Shown: one piece after another, positions 8,257 to 15,821 of the stretch
Layout: each line of letters begins with the position of its first letter
Numbering within the stretch: position 1 is the first letter of the stretch
DNA from: Lysinibacillus_B sp036662795
Lineage (GTDB): Bacteria; Bacillota; Bacilli; Bacillales_A; Planococcaceae
Direction of reading: 5' to 3'
DNA length: 64,000 nucleotides
Assembly: GCF_036662795.1 (NCBI RefSeq)
Contig: NZ_JBAFWZ010000006.1
Coordinates: 105,027-169,026 of the forward strand
Program-made: the position numbers and the translations under genes
The notes under the pieces: generated by a model
The model's database searches: none
Told to the model about the DNA's origin: nothing
What the model saw: the letters and a program-made list of their open reading frames with translations, nothing else

Positions 8257-8943
8257 ATGGCAGTTTCAATAGGGTTTTATAGAAAAATTACAGATTGGAT
8301 TCTATCCTGTGACAATCGGAAAATAATATTTCGTCCATTTCAAGTAGAAGGGAATCCTTATAAATCTCGTGTCTTCTTAGTAGGTGCGTTTCCACACCCT
8401 CCATTGGATATTTCCCTAGATGAGGCTTCGATGTTTGCAGAGTCGCTAGTGAATCCAGAATTATTCGATCATCTTTACGGAAATCTAACGGGAACTAAAG
8501 AAAATATAGGAATACAGCAATTTATTAGATGGATGAAAATCACACTAAATGAAAATATTCTTTGTACAAATATAAATGTATTACAGGCAGATTCTTTACA
8601 GCATCTCAAGCAATTAAAAATGGCAAATCGTGCGGATTATGAAAAGGGTTTTACAATTTTCCAGCATTTAATGGAAGAATTCCAACCAGAATTAATTATT
8701 TTGCACGGAATGGAAGCGGTTAAGCAGTTTCGAATACAGTTTTACGAGCACCTAGTGGATTATCATGCTTCGATTGAAAAAATCCAACATTTAGAGGGGC
8801 TAGGTGTATTTGCAGAAATGCGTTTTGATAATGGCAAACGTGTAAGAGTAATGGCATGTCGAAGTCTAGTGTATTACGGGAAATCTGGTGAAAGCTTTGC
8901 CTCCTTTAAAAACTATGTACAAAAAGTTTTAACGTCAGAGTAG
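8257..8943 (+). CDS. Conserved protein of unknown function, possible uracil-DNA-glycosylase-like fold
   Basis: I do not recognise the family of this 228-aa soluble protein with confidence. VFLVGAFPHPP (39-49), a central ILCTNINVLQA stretch and LIILHGMEAV occur in an order reminiscent of uracil-DNA glycosylase superfamily proteins (VGxxPG, then a strand, then xxLG), but the catalytic motifs are not canonical. GAGGAGG precedes the ATG. It lies 13 bp after the HD-domain gene, which suggests a shared transcript. Confidence 0.55.
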   Translation: MAVSIGFYRKITDWILSCDNRKIIFRPFQVEGNPYKSRVFLVGAFPHPPLDISLDEASMFAESLVNPELFDHLYGNLTGTKENIGIQQFIRWMKITLNENILCTNINVLQADSLQHLKQLKMANRADYEKGFTIFQHLMEEFQPELIILHGMEAVKQFRIQFYEHLVDYHASIEKIQHLEGLGVFAEMRFDNGKRVRVMACRSLVYYGKSGESFASFKNYVQKVLTSE

Positions 8944-8991
8944 GATTGAAAAAACGAACGTTAGGTAGGAGCACGTCGGTTTAACTCTCCA

Positions 8992-9004
8992 ATTTCCGAA
9001 TAAT
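8992..9004 (+). promoter_or_regulatory. Candidate PurR box upstream of xpt-pbuX
   Basis: ATTTCCGAATAAT matches the Bacillus PurBox consensus AWWWCCGAACWWT at 12 of 13 positions, 29 bp before the -35 element. A second CCGAAT follows at once (around 9004-9009), and a weaker match lies at 8950-8962. Bacillus xpt-pbuX belongs to the PurR regulon, which supports the call. Confidence 0.4.
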
Positions 9005-9032
9005 CCGAATCATTTTATTATTATAATTACCA

Positions 9033-9061
9033 TTGCATTTAGAATAGCGGCTGATTATAAT
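9033..9061 (+). promoter_or_regulatory. Sigma-A promoter of the xpt-pbuX operon
   Basis: TTGCAT (9033-9038) and TATAAT (9056-9061) with a 17-bp spacer, 30 bp upstream of the guanine riboswitch. Confidence 0.7.
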
Positions 9062-9090
9062 TGTAACATTCTTAAATTATAGCTAAATAG

Positions 9091-9165
9091 ACTCACTCAT
9101 ATAACAGCGGGAATAAGGCTCGCAAGTTTCTACCAATCTACCGTAAATAGGTTGACTATGAGGGA
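9091..9165 (+). promoter_or_regulatory. Guanine (purine) riboswitch
   Basis: The sequence contains the purine riboswitch core in order: CTCATATAA, GGGAATAAGGCTC, GTTTCTACC, ACCGTAAAT and GACTATGAG. In the last block the ligand-reading base is C (GACTAT), which selects guanine or xanthine; adenine riboswitches have U there. It lies upstream of xpt-pbuX, as in Bacillus subtilis, where guanine binding causes premature termination. Confidence 0.95.
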
Positions 9166-9224
9166 CATGCTTAACTTTAAATTGTCACATTAAAGTGATT
9201 TTTTTAGTTGGATTCTTTTGACGA

Positions 9225-9276
9225 TAACTCGAAAGACTTGTTCTCCTCTAGTAGGTAACGGGCTTTCGGGTTTTTA
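9225..9276 (+). terminator. Riboswitch expression-platform terminator
   Basis: ACTCGAAAG (about 9227) and CTTTCGGGT (9263-9271) pair around a long loop, followed by TTTTT, between the aptamer and xpt. Confidence 0.7.
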
Positions 9277-9314
9277 TGTTTGAGTTGAATTAGAATAGAG
9301 GAGGAGCTTTCAAC

Positions 9315-9899
9315 GTGAAGCTTTTAAAGGAGAAAATCGAGCAAGAGGGCAAAGTTTTATCGGATGTTGTTTTAAAGGTTGATGCATTTTTAAATCACCA
9401 AATTGATCCACAACTAATGAAGGAAATTGGTGAAGAATTTGCAAATCGCTATTCAGACGAAATCATCACAAAAGTATTAACAATCGAATCTTCAGGAATT
9501 GCACCAGCTACATTCCTTGGCTTAACAATTGGAGCACCAGTTGTATTTGCCCGTAAACGCAAATCACTTACATTAACGGATAATTTATATTCTTCAAAGG
9601 TACATTCTTTTACAAAAAATGAAACGAATGAAATATCCGTTTCGAAAAACTTCTTATCTCCAGAGGATAATGTCATTATTATTGACGACTTCCTAGCAAA
9701 CGGTGAAGCGGTTAAAGGGTTACTTGATATCGCCCAGCAAGCCGGTGCCAAAGTTGTGGGTGTTGGAATTGTAATCGAAAAAGGATTCCAAGACGGTGGA
9801 AAACAACTCCGTGCACAAGGTGTTCTAATTGAATCTCTAGCTAGAATTAAATCGTTAGAGGACGGAAAGGTCGAGTTTTTTGACGATGGTGAATTCTAA
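9315..9899 (+). CDS. xpt: Xanthine phosphoribosyltransferase
   Basis: A 194-aa type I phosphoribosyltransferase that converts xanthine and PRPP to XMP in purine salvage. The PRPP-binding motif VIIIDDFLANGEA is at residues 120-132, and length and N-terminus (MKLLKEKI) match Bacillus Xpt. The stop codon overlaps the ATG of the permease gene (TAATG), so uptake and capture of xanthine are coupled. It is controlled by the guanine riboswitch upstream and probably by PurR. Confidence 0.95.
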   Translation: MKLLKEKIEQEGKVLSDVVLKVDAFLNHQIDPQLMKEIGEEFANRYSDEIITKVLTIESSGIAPATFLGLTIGAPVVFARKRKSLTLTDNLYSSKVHSFTKNETNEISVSKNFLSPEDNVIIIDDFLANGEAVKGLLDIAQQAGAKVVGVGIVIEKGFQDGGKQLRAQGVLIESLARIKSLEDGKVEFFDDGEF

Positions 9900-11215
9900 T
9901 GAATAACGTAAAAGCATTAACATTCGGCTTTCAACATTTGTTAGCAATGTATACAGGCGCTATTTTAGTACCATTAATTATTGGTGGCGCCCTAGGCATG
10001 TCAAGTGAGCAAATTACGTATTTAGTAGCAATTGATTTATTTATGTGTGGTTTAGCTACCCTACTGCAAGTTTGGCGTGGGAAAGTTGTTGGCATTGGCT
10101 TACCTGTTGTACTTGGGTGTACATTTACTGCCTTAACACCAATCATCACAATAGGTTTGGACGTAAGCATCAATGCAATCTACGGTTCAATCATTGCATC
10201 TGGATTAATCATTGTGTTAATTTCGGGTGTATTCGGTAAAATTGTACGTTTCTTCCCTCCGATTGTAACAGGCTCAGTTGTAACTATTATTGGGATATCG
10301 TTACTTGGCACAGCCATTACAAATATCGGTGGTGGCGATGTAAAAGCAGATAATTTCGGTTCAAGTACAAATTTAATACTAGCTGCCGTTACATTAATCA
10401 CTATTATTGTCGTATATCGTTTTACAACAGGCTTTATGCGTGCTATTGCGATTTTAATGGGGATTATCATAGGTACTATTTTAGGGTTAGCGATGGATGT
10501 TGTTGATTTTACAGTTGTAAAAGAAGCAGGTTGGTTCCACACGATTCAGCCATTCTATTTTGGAGCACCAGAATTCCATTTAGAGTCCATCATTACGATG
10601 ACATTAGTTGGGATGGTATCTCTTGTAGAATCAACAGGTGTATACTATGCATTAAGTGATATTTGTAAAAAGCCTATAGACTCTAAAGACTTAGCAAAGG
10701 GCTATCGTGCAGAGGGATTAGCTTCCGTAATCGGTGGTATTTTTAATGCGTTCCCTTATACAACATATTCTCAAAACGTTGGTTTAGTAAAAATTACAGG
10801 TGTTAAAGAACGTAAAGTCATCTTTATTACAGGTGGTTTATTAATCGTATTAGGTTTCTTACCTAAATTTGCAGCCTTAACTCAAATCATTCCAACACCA
10901 GTACTTGGTGCAGCGATGATTGCTATGTTTGGTTTAGTTATTACACAAGGGATGACAATGCTTGCACCAGAGATTACAAAATCTATGGAAAACTCATTAA
11001 TCGTTGCTTGTGCTGTTGGATTAGGTGTTGGTGTTTCCGTAGTACCTTCAGTATTTGCGAAATTACCAGATTCGCTTTCATTACTATTCTCTAACGGAAT
11101 CGTAACAGGCTCTGTAACAGCGATTGTGCTTAATATTTTATTTAATATGATTGGCAGCAAGAAAACAGAAACTGAAATCAATACAGTAAGCAATTCTCAA
11201 AAGGTTAATCAATAA
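9899..11215 (+). CDS. pbuX: Xanthine permease (NCS2 family)
   Basis: A 438-aa nucleobase:cation symporter-2 with about 14 membrane segments and the family signature around QNVGLVKITGVKERKV (residues about 297-312). It imports xanthine across the cytoplasmic membrane for the partner Xpt. Its start overlaps the xpt stop, and the order xpt-pbuX behind a guanine riboswitch is the classical Bacillus arrangement. The operon ends at the hairpin at 11222. Confidence 0.95.
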   Translation: MNNVKALTFGFQHLLAMYTGAILVPLIIGGALGMSSEQITYLVAIDLFMCGLATLLQVWRGKVVGIGLPVVLGCTFTALTPIITIGLDVSINAIYGSIIASGLIIVLISGVFGKIVRFFPPIVTGSVVTIIGISLLGTAITNIGGGDVKADNFGSSTNLILAAVTLITIIVVYRFTTGFMRAIAILMGIIIGTILGLAMDVVDFTVVKEAGWFHTIQPFYFGAPEFHLESIITMTLVGMVSLVESTGVYYALSDICKKPIDSKDLAKGYRAEGLASVIGGIFNAFPYTTYSQNVGLVKITGVKERKVIFITGGLLIVLGFLPKFAALTQIIPTPVLGAAMIAMFGLVITQGMTMLAPEITKSMENSLIVACAVGLGVGVSVVPSVFAKLPDSLSLLFSNGIVTGSVTAIVLNILFNMIGSKKTETEINTVSNSQKVNQ

Positions 11216-11219
11216 GGTA

Positions 11220-11252
11220 AAGCGCTTCTCAAAATGAGAGGCGTTTTTTTTA
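11220..11252 (+). terminator. Intrinsic terminator after pbuX
   Basis: AGCGCTTCTC and GAGAGGCG arms with a short loop, followed by eight T. Confidence 0.85.
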
Positions 11253-11336
11253 TTTTAAAATTCTATTTGAATGGAGTGAATTTTATGTGGATTAGCGATA
11301 TACTAATAGTAACTATATCAAAAAGGAGTGTTGCCC

Positions 11337-11528
11337 ATGGTGACCGGTCAGTTAGAGCAGGCTTTTAAATTAGCAGAAAAGCACATGCTCGAAGTTCAAA
11401 CAGTTTTAGATTTAAAACGTATTATTGCAAAAGAGGTAAAAGCATCACCGAGAATGGAGGAAAAGATTCTTCAGTCGATGATACAGCTTCTTGAGAACAA
11501 TAAGACGATCTTACAGGAGGCAAAATAA
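11337..11528 (+). CDS. Small helical protein of unknown function
   Basis: A 63-aa protein starting at ATG 11337, 8 nt after AAAGGAG; in-frame GTG codons just upstream overlap the ribosome site. It is predicted to be mostly alpha-helical and charged, with no cysteines or membrane segment. I do not recognise a family. Spacing and an excellent ribosome site argue that it is translated. A second, 15-codon frame follows at once and both end in a strong terminator. Confidence 0.6.
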   Translation: MVTGQLEQAFKLAEKHMLEVQTVLDLKRIIAKEVKASPRMEEKILQSMIQLLENNKTILQEAK

Positions 11529-11576
11529 TTGGAAAAAACAATCGAAACATACGACGATCAAGACACATTTGATTAA
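11529..11576 (+). CDS. Possible 15-aa micropeptide
   Basis: Directly after the stop of the 63-aa gene, AGGAGG is followed 8 nt later by TTG and a 15-codon acidic reading frame ending in TAA at the foot of the terminator. It could be a genuine micropeptide or the stump of a lost gene. The ribosome site is as strong as those of real genes nearby. Confidence 0.25.
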   Translation: MEKTIETYDDQDTFD

Positions 11577-11613
11577 AGGCGCTGCTCAAGCAAAGAAATA
11601 CGAGCAGCGCCTT
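11576..11613 (+). terminator. Strong hairpin terminator
   Basis: AAGGCGCTGCTC and GAGCAGCGCCTT are perfectly complementary (12 bp). The following bases are only moderately T-rich; a further T-run lies at 11631. Confidence 0.6.
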
Positions 11614-11702
11614 GATGTATTTATGGGCACTTTTTTATAAGGAGCTACATTGAATATCCAATTTTTACATAGTACGTTACATTTACGTAAAGAATGTTAG
11701 GA

Positions 11703-11735
11703 AAATACCATAACCGAAATTGATTTTGGTATTCT
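11703..11735 (+). promoter_or_regulatory. Inverted repeat upstream of the chromate transporter
   Basis: ATACCATAA and ATTTTGGTAT form an imperfect dyad just before the ribosome site of the chromate transporter gene. It could be an operator or a hairpin in the leader; no regulator gene is adjacent. Confidence 0.3.
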
Positions 11736-11753
11736 AGTGCAGGGAGGGATAGC

Positions 11754-12905
11754 ATGAGAAATTATTGGGAAATTTTTATTGTGTCATTAAAGCTTGGTCT
11801 GACATCATTTGGCGGACCTACAGCACATTTAGCGTATTTTCAAAAGGAGTACGTCGATCATCGCCAATGGTTAAATCATAAGGAATATGCGGAATTGGTA
11901 GTACTTAGTCAATTCTTACCTGGACCTGCTTCGAGTCAAGTGGGGATGGGCATTGGGTTTATAAGAGGAGGATGGTTCGGAAGCTTTTGTTCGTTCCTTG
12001 GATTTACATTTCCGTCCGTGTTCTTGTTAATGCTATTTGCGACTATTTTGCAAAACACAGCTCTTGCTATGGATTGGTTGGATGGACTTAAGCTTGTAGC
12101 CGTTGCCATTGTGGCACATGCAATCGTAGATATGGCTAAAAAAATACTCGTTACAAAGCGTCATTGGGGTATTGCAATTGGAAGCTTAGCCATTTTACTG
12201 CTATGGACGGGGATACTTTCGCAAGTAATCGTATTAGCAGTAGCGATATTATGTGGACTATTCTTTTTAAAGCCAGGGCAATTTGAACAAAGTAAGGAAC
12301 GTGCCCTACCATCATTGAAAACGGGCTTACTATTACTCTTTGCATTTTTTGTCGGGTTAATTGGACTACCAGCTCTTCTCGGAATTTTTCCGAATGATTG
12401 GCTTCAAATGGTTAGTAGCCTCTACGTATCAGGATCACTTGTTTTTGGTGGCGGACATGTTGTACTTCCATTGCTAGAAACACAATTTGTGCAGGCGGGT
12501 ATCATTTCAGCGGATGAATTTTTAGCCGGATATGGATTTACACAAGCAGTACCTGGTCCGCTATTTACATTCGCATCGTATCTTGGTACGACACTATTTG
12601 GCTTCTTTGGTGGGCTTGTAGCAACTATTGCTATTTTTCTACCTGCATTTTTAATCCTATTTGGCGTATGGCCAATCTGGTATAAATTAAAAGGTAATAG
12701 TACCGTACGTAAAGGGATGGCAGGATTAAATGCTGCCGTAGTCGGGATATTAGCTGCTGCTTGGGTCAATCCCATTGTTACTACTTCTATTCATAATGGA
12801 ATGGATATTATCGTCGCCATTATTTTTTATGCATTACTAGCGAAAGCAAAGCTACAGCCATTATGGATTGTAGGATTAGGTGTGATTGTAGGTATCCTTC
12901 TTTAA
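11754..12905 (+). CDS. chrA: Chromate transporter, CHR family (bidomain)
   Basis: A 383-aa membrane protein with two homologous CHR halves; the first carries LGLTSFGGPTAHLAYF (about residues 13-28) and the second GGGHVVLPLLE (about 229-239). Long-chain CHR proteins export chromate, reducing its toxicity, and may also handle sulfate. The ribosome site GGGAGG is strong. It stands alone, without a visible chrB-type regulator; a small inverted repeat lies upstream. Confidence 0.9.
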   Translation: MRNYWEIFIVSLKLGLTSFGGPTAHLAYFQKEYVDHRQWLNHKEYAELVVLSQFLPGPASSQVGMGIGFIRGGWFGSFCSFLGFTFPSVFLLMLFATILQNTALAMDWLDGLKLVAVAIVAHAIVDMAKKILVTKRHWGIAIGSLAILLLWTGILSQVIVLAVAILCGLFFLKPGQFEQSKERALPSLKTGLLLLFAFFVGLIGLPALLGIFPNDWLQMVSSLYVSGSLVFGGGHVVLPLLETQFVQAGIISADEFLAGYGFTQAVPGPLFTFASYLGTTLFGFFGGLVATIAIFLPAFLILFGVWPIWYKLKGNSTVRKGMAGLNAAVVGILAAAWVNPIVTTSIHNGMDIIVAIIFYALLAKAKLQPLWIVGLGVIVGILL

Positions 12906-12916
12906 CGTGAAAAACA

Positions 12917-13207
12917 TTATTCAATTAAAATGTAGCGAGTATGTTTAAGTGTTACCGTATGCTTTTCACTTAACCACTCAAGTAGAAATGGTTCGCTACT
13001 GTATATTTGAATATTGCATTGTGTATATTGATTTTTTACTTCCTCTATATAATCTGTAATAATTGCATGGTCACCGAGAAGTTCTACCTCTACAAAGAAG
13101 GGCAAGAGAATTTCATGTGGGCATGTAATACCTCTTTTAATATAACATTGCTGATTTTCATAATATCGAATGGGTAACTGTCGATTGCTAGCAATAAAAC
13201 ACTTCAT
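12917..13207 (-). CDS. Hypothetical protein
   Basis: A 96-aa protein starting at ATG 13207 with AAGGAG 7 nt upstream; the frame extends further but without a ribosome site. It has CPHEILLPFFVEVELLG near the middle, no signal peptide and no membrane segment. It converges with the chromate transporter gene, leaving only 11 bp between stops. I do not recognise the family. Confidence 0.55.
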   Translation of the reverse strand: MKCFIASNRQLPIRYYENQQCYIKRGITCPHEILLPFFVEVELLGDHAIITDYIEEVKNQYTQCNIQIYSSEPFLLEWLSEKHTVTLKHTRYILIE

Positions 13208-13354
13208 TAGTTTTTCTCCTTGTGGCAAATTTAAAAAAGAACATAGAGAATCCTTAAGTGACAGGCTCCTCCATGTTCTTCGTTATATAAGTTTGCTACT
13301 TACTATAGCAAATTATTATGAGAAATGCATGTTTTACGCTACTAAAATTAATTG

Positions 13355-13383
13355 TTTACATTTTATTGAAACAGGAGTAGAAT
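13355..13383 (+). promoter_or_regulatory. Sigma-A promoter of the Ktr operon
   Basis: TTTACA (13355-13360) and TAGAAT (13378-13383) with a 17-bp spacer, about 20 bp before the c-di-AMP riboswitch. The rest of 13208-13354 holds no gene that I can support. Confidence 0.5.
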
Positions 13384-13402
13384 AAGCTCACTTACCAAAA
13401 TT

Positions 13403-13542
13403 TAATCGGCTTAATCTCAGCGTTTGCTGGGAACGGAGGAACCAATCTTTTGGGGTTAATTCTGCAGTTGTAGAAGGGATGATAAGCTCTTTCGCCATCC
13501 TACCCGTCAGCTAACTTCGTCGGCTAAAGCGAAGGAGGTCAA
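13403..13542 (+). promoter_or_regulatory. c-di-AMP riboswitch (ydaO-yuaA leader)
   Basis: Blocks typical of the ydaO/yuaA RNA appear in order: GGCTTAATCTCAG, GGGAACGGAGGAACCAAT, GGGGTTAAT, TAGAAGGGAT, CTCTTTCG, ACCCGTCAGCTAAC and GCGAAGGAGG. This class senses cyclic di-AMP and turns off potassium uptake and osmolyte genes. Here it leads a Ktr potassium channel operon, an expected target. Confidence 0.9.
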
Positions 13543-13593
13543 CGAGACCACCCTTAGTAAGAGGCTTTTTTGTCGTGGGCAAAAAAGAAATGC

Positions 13594-13620
13594 ACTTACA
13601 ATGCTGTAGGTCTTTTTCTT
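13594..13620 (+). terminator. Terminator of the c-di-AMP riboswitch
   Basis: ACTTACA and TGTAGGT pair (one G-U) and are followed by CTTTTTCTT, between the aptamer and the channel gene. Confidence 0.5.
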
Positions 13621-13743
13621 ATGCCTTCTTTTAAGGCTTCTTTCAAGGAAAAGTAAAAATAAAAGCTTGTTATATTGTTATATCCATCCCTGTAAACATA
13701 CGACTAGCCTACTATGTGATAGCTAGACGAGAAGGAGAAAGCG

Positions 13744-15081
13744 ATGAAAACAAGAAAGAACAAACTGAACCCACCGAAGATTCTCGTGTTGGGCTTTGCA
13801 AGCATTATTCTGCTGGGTGCTTTTTTATTAACATTACCGATTGCTACTGAGAATGGGGAAGGTCTTTCACTATTAGATGCCCTATTCACTGCAACCTCAG
13901 CAACCTGTGTAACGGGGCTTGTGGTAGTAGATACGGGGGATACATTTTCAACCTTTGGAGAATTAGTTATTTTATCACTTATTCAAGTCGGTGGTCTTGG
14001 CTTTATGACGTTTGCAACATTCCTATTTGTCCTATTAGGAAAGAAAATTTCATTTAAGGAACGGATGCTGCTGAAAGAAGCATTTAATAATAGTTCATTC
14101 GCGGGTATGGTAAAGCTCGTAAAACGAATTTTGCTTTTCACGATTATTGTTGAAGGGATTGGCGGCATTATATTAGCCATTCGTTTCTCATTCGATATGG
14201 AGATAGAAAAGGCTATTTATTTTGGCTTTTTTCATGCCATTTCAAACTTTAATAATGCGGGCTTTGATCTAATGGGGGACTTTAATGGATTAACCTCGTA
14301 TGTAGATGATCCAACAGTTGTTCTTACGATTTGTGCACTCATCACAATTGGTGGGCTAGGGTTTATCGTCATGAATGAAATTTATGATTATAAGCGTACA
14401 AAAAGGTTGTCGCTACATTCAAAAGTCGTACTAGTAACAACCGTCATTCTTACTGTCGGGGCAGCGTTTGTTATTTTTATATTTGAATTTCATAATAGTA
14501 AAACATTAGGTCCATTATCCGACACCGGCAAAATATTAGGTTCGTTTTATCAAGCAGTAGCACCTAGGACAGCGGGGTCGAATACTTTACCGATTGGGGA
14601 TTTAACACATCCGGCGCTGTTTTTGATTATTTTCCTTATGTTTATTGGAGCAGGATCAGGCTCGACAGCAGGTGGGATTAAAATTACTACCTTTGCTGTA
14701 TTAATGGCAGCTGTCTGGTCACAGCTAAGGGGGAGAAATAGTGTAGTGCTTTTTAAACGTGGAATTGTAATGGAGACAGTTTTAAAGGCGATGACGGTTG
14801 CTTTTTGTGGCTTAACTATAGTTGTAGTAGTCACAATGCTTCTTAGTATAACAGAAGAGGGTCATGAGTTTATCGTCTATTTATTTGAAGCCACCTCTGC
14901 ATTTGGCACAGTAGGGTTATCGATGGGTTTAACACCAGAGCTGTCTCCACTAGGGCGACTAATTATCATCCTGGCTATGTTTGCTGGTAGGTTGGGTCCG
15001 TTAACAATAGCATTTTCAATTGCAAAGCAACAAAAGAATACACATTTTCATCATCCAAAAGGCAATGTAATGATTGGTTAA
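13744..15081 (+). CDS. ktrB: Potassium channel subunit, KtrB/KtrD type (TrkH family)
   Basis: A 445-aa polytopic protein with the four pore loops of the Trk/Ktr/HKT superfamily. Filter-like motifs are TCVTGLV (54-60), NNAGFD (about 170), RTAGSN (about 280) and GTVGLS (about 398). It carries Na-dependent K uptake, gated by the cytoplasmic RCK subunit encoded 28 bp downstream. AGAAGGAG precedes the ATG. Control by c-di-AMP is indicated by the riboswitch upstream. KtrB and KtrD are hard to tell apart from sequence alone. Confidence 0.9.
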   Translation: MKTRKNKLNPPKILVLGFASIILLGAFLLTLPIATENGEGLSLLDALFTATSATCVTGLVVVDTGDTFSTFGELVILSLIQVGGLGFMTFATFLFVLLGKKISFKERMLLKEAFNNSSFAGMVKLVKRILLFTIIVEGIGGIILAIRFSFDMEIEKAIYFGFFHAISNFNNAGFDLMGDFNGLTSYVDDPTVVLTICALITIGGLGFIVMNEIYDYKRTKRLSLHSKVVLVTTVILTVGAAFVIFIFEFHNSKTLGPLSDTGKILGSFYQAVAPRTAGSNTLPIGDLTHPALFLIIFLMFIGAGSGSTAGGIKITTFAVLMAAVWSQLRGRNSVVLFKRGIVMETVLKAMTVAFCGLTIVVVVTMLLSITEEGHEFIVYLFEATSAFGTVGLSMGLTPELSPLGRLIIILAMFAGRLGPLTIAFSIAKQQKNTHFHHPKGNVMIG

Positions 15082-15108
15082 TGGTGTTCTAATAAGGAGA
15101 GGATTCTA

Positions 15109-15777
15109 ATGTCAATGAAACAGTATGCTGTTATTGGTTTAGGGCGATTTGGGAGAAGTGTTGCTAAAAGATTGTACGAGGCCGGGCAGGAAGTATTAGG
15201 GATTGATAGCAATGATGAACGTGTAGAGGATGCAGAGTTTTTTGTTACACATGCATTAGTTGCAGATACAACAGAGGAAAAGGCCCTAAAAGCCATAGGG
15301 ATTACCAATTTTGATTGCGTAATCGTAGCGATTGGCAATGATATTCAATCGAGTGTGCTGACCGTTTCTTTACTAAAGGAGCTTGGTATCAAAAAGGTTA
15401 TTGCGAAAGCTCTTGGAAAGCGACATGGTCAGGTGCTCGAAAAGGTTGGAGCTGATTGGATTATTTTCCCGGAACGAGATATGGGGGAACGGGTTGCAAA
15501 TCAGCTGCTATCACCAAATATGCTAAATTATATTGAATTATCAAAGGAACATAGTATTGAAGAAATGATGATTCCAGAAAAAATGGCGAATAAAAGCTTA
15601 AGAGAGTTAGATATTCGAGCAAAATATAATATAAGTGTGATTACGATATTAAAAGGGGATGATATTATTGTTTCCCCGTCTCCGGATCAGTTAATCGAAA
15701 AAGGGGATATCCTCGTGATGATTGGAAAAAAACGTGATCTCGAAAAATTCTCAGCAATAGAGCATAAATTAAAATAA
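15109..15777 (+). CDS. ktrA: Potassium uptake regulatory subunit, KtrA/KtrC type
   Basis: A 222-aa RCK protein: N-terminal Rossmann domain with GLGRFG (10-15) for ATP/ADP or NAD(H), and a C-terminal RCK_C domain from about residue 140. It forms an octameric ring gating the membrane subunit. RCK_C domains of KtrA proteins bind c-di-AMP, so in this operon the nucleotide may act both on transcription (riboswitch) and on the protein. AAGGAG precedes ATG 15109. The KtrA/KtrC choice is uncertain. Confidence 0.9.
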   Translation: MSMKQYAVIGLGRFGRSVAKRLYEAGQEVLGIDSNDERVEDAEFFVTHALVADTTEEKALKAIGITNFDCVIVAIGNDIQSSVLTVSLLKELGIKKVIAKALGKRHGQVLEKVGADWIIFPERDMGERVANQLLSPNMLNYIELSKEHSIEEMMIPEKMANKSLRELDIRAKYNISVITILKGDDIIVSPSPDQLIEKGDILVMIGKKRDLEKFSAIEHKLK

Positions 15778-15782
15778 AACGA

Positions 15783-15819
15783 AAAGCGGCGTCAAAAGTT
15801 TTAATGACGCCGCTTTCAT
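15783..15819. terminator. Bidirectional terminator between ktrA and the ABC exporter
   Basis: AAAGCGGCGTCA and TGACGCCGCTTT are perfectly complementary (12 bp) with A- and T-rich flanks usable in both directions, between two convergent genes. Confidence 0.85.
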
Positions 15820-15821
15820 AC

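Noticed and set aside
13170..13385. 71-aa plus-strand frame
   Set aside because: Mostly antisense to the 96-aa gene, no ribosome site, and it runs through the Ktr promoter.
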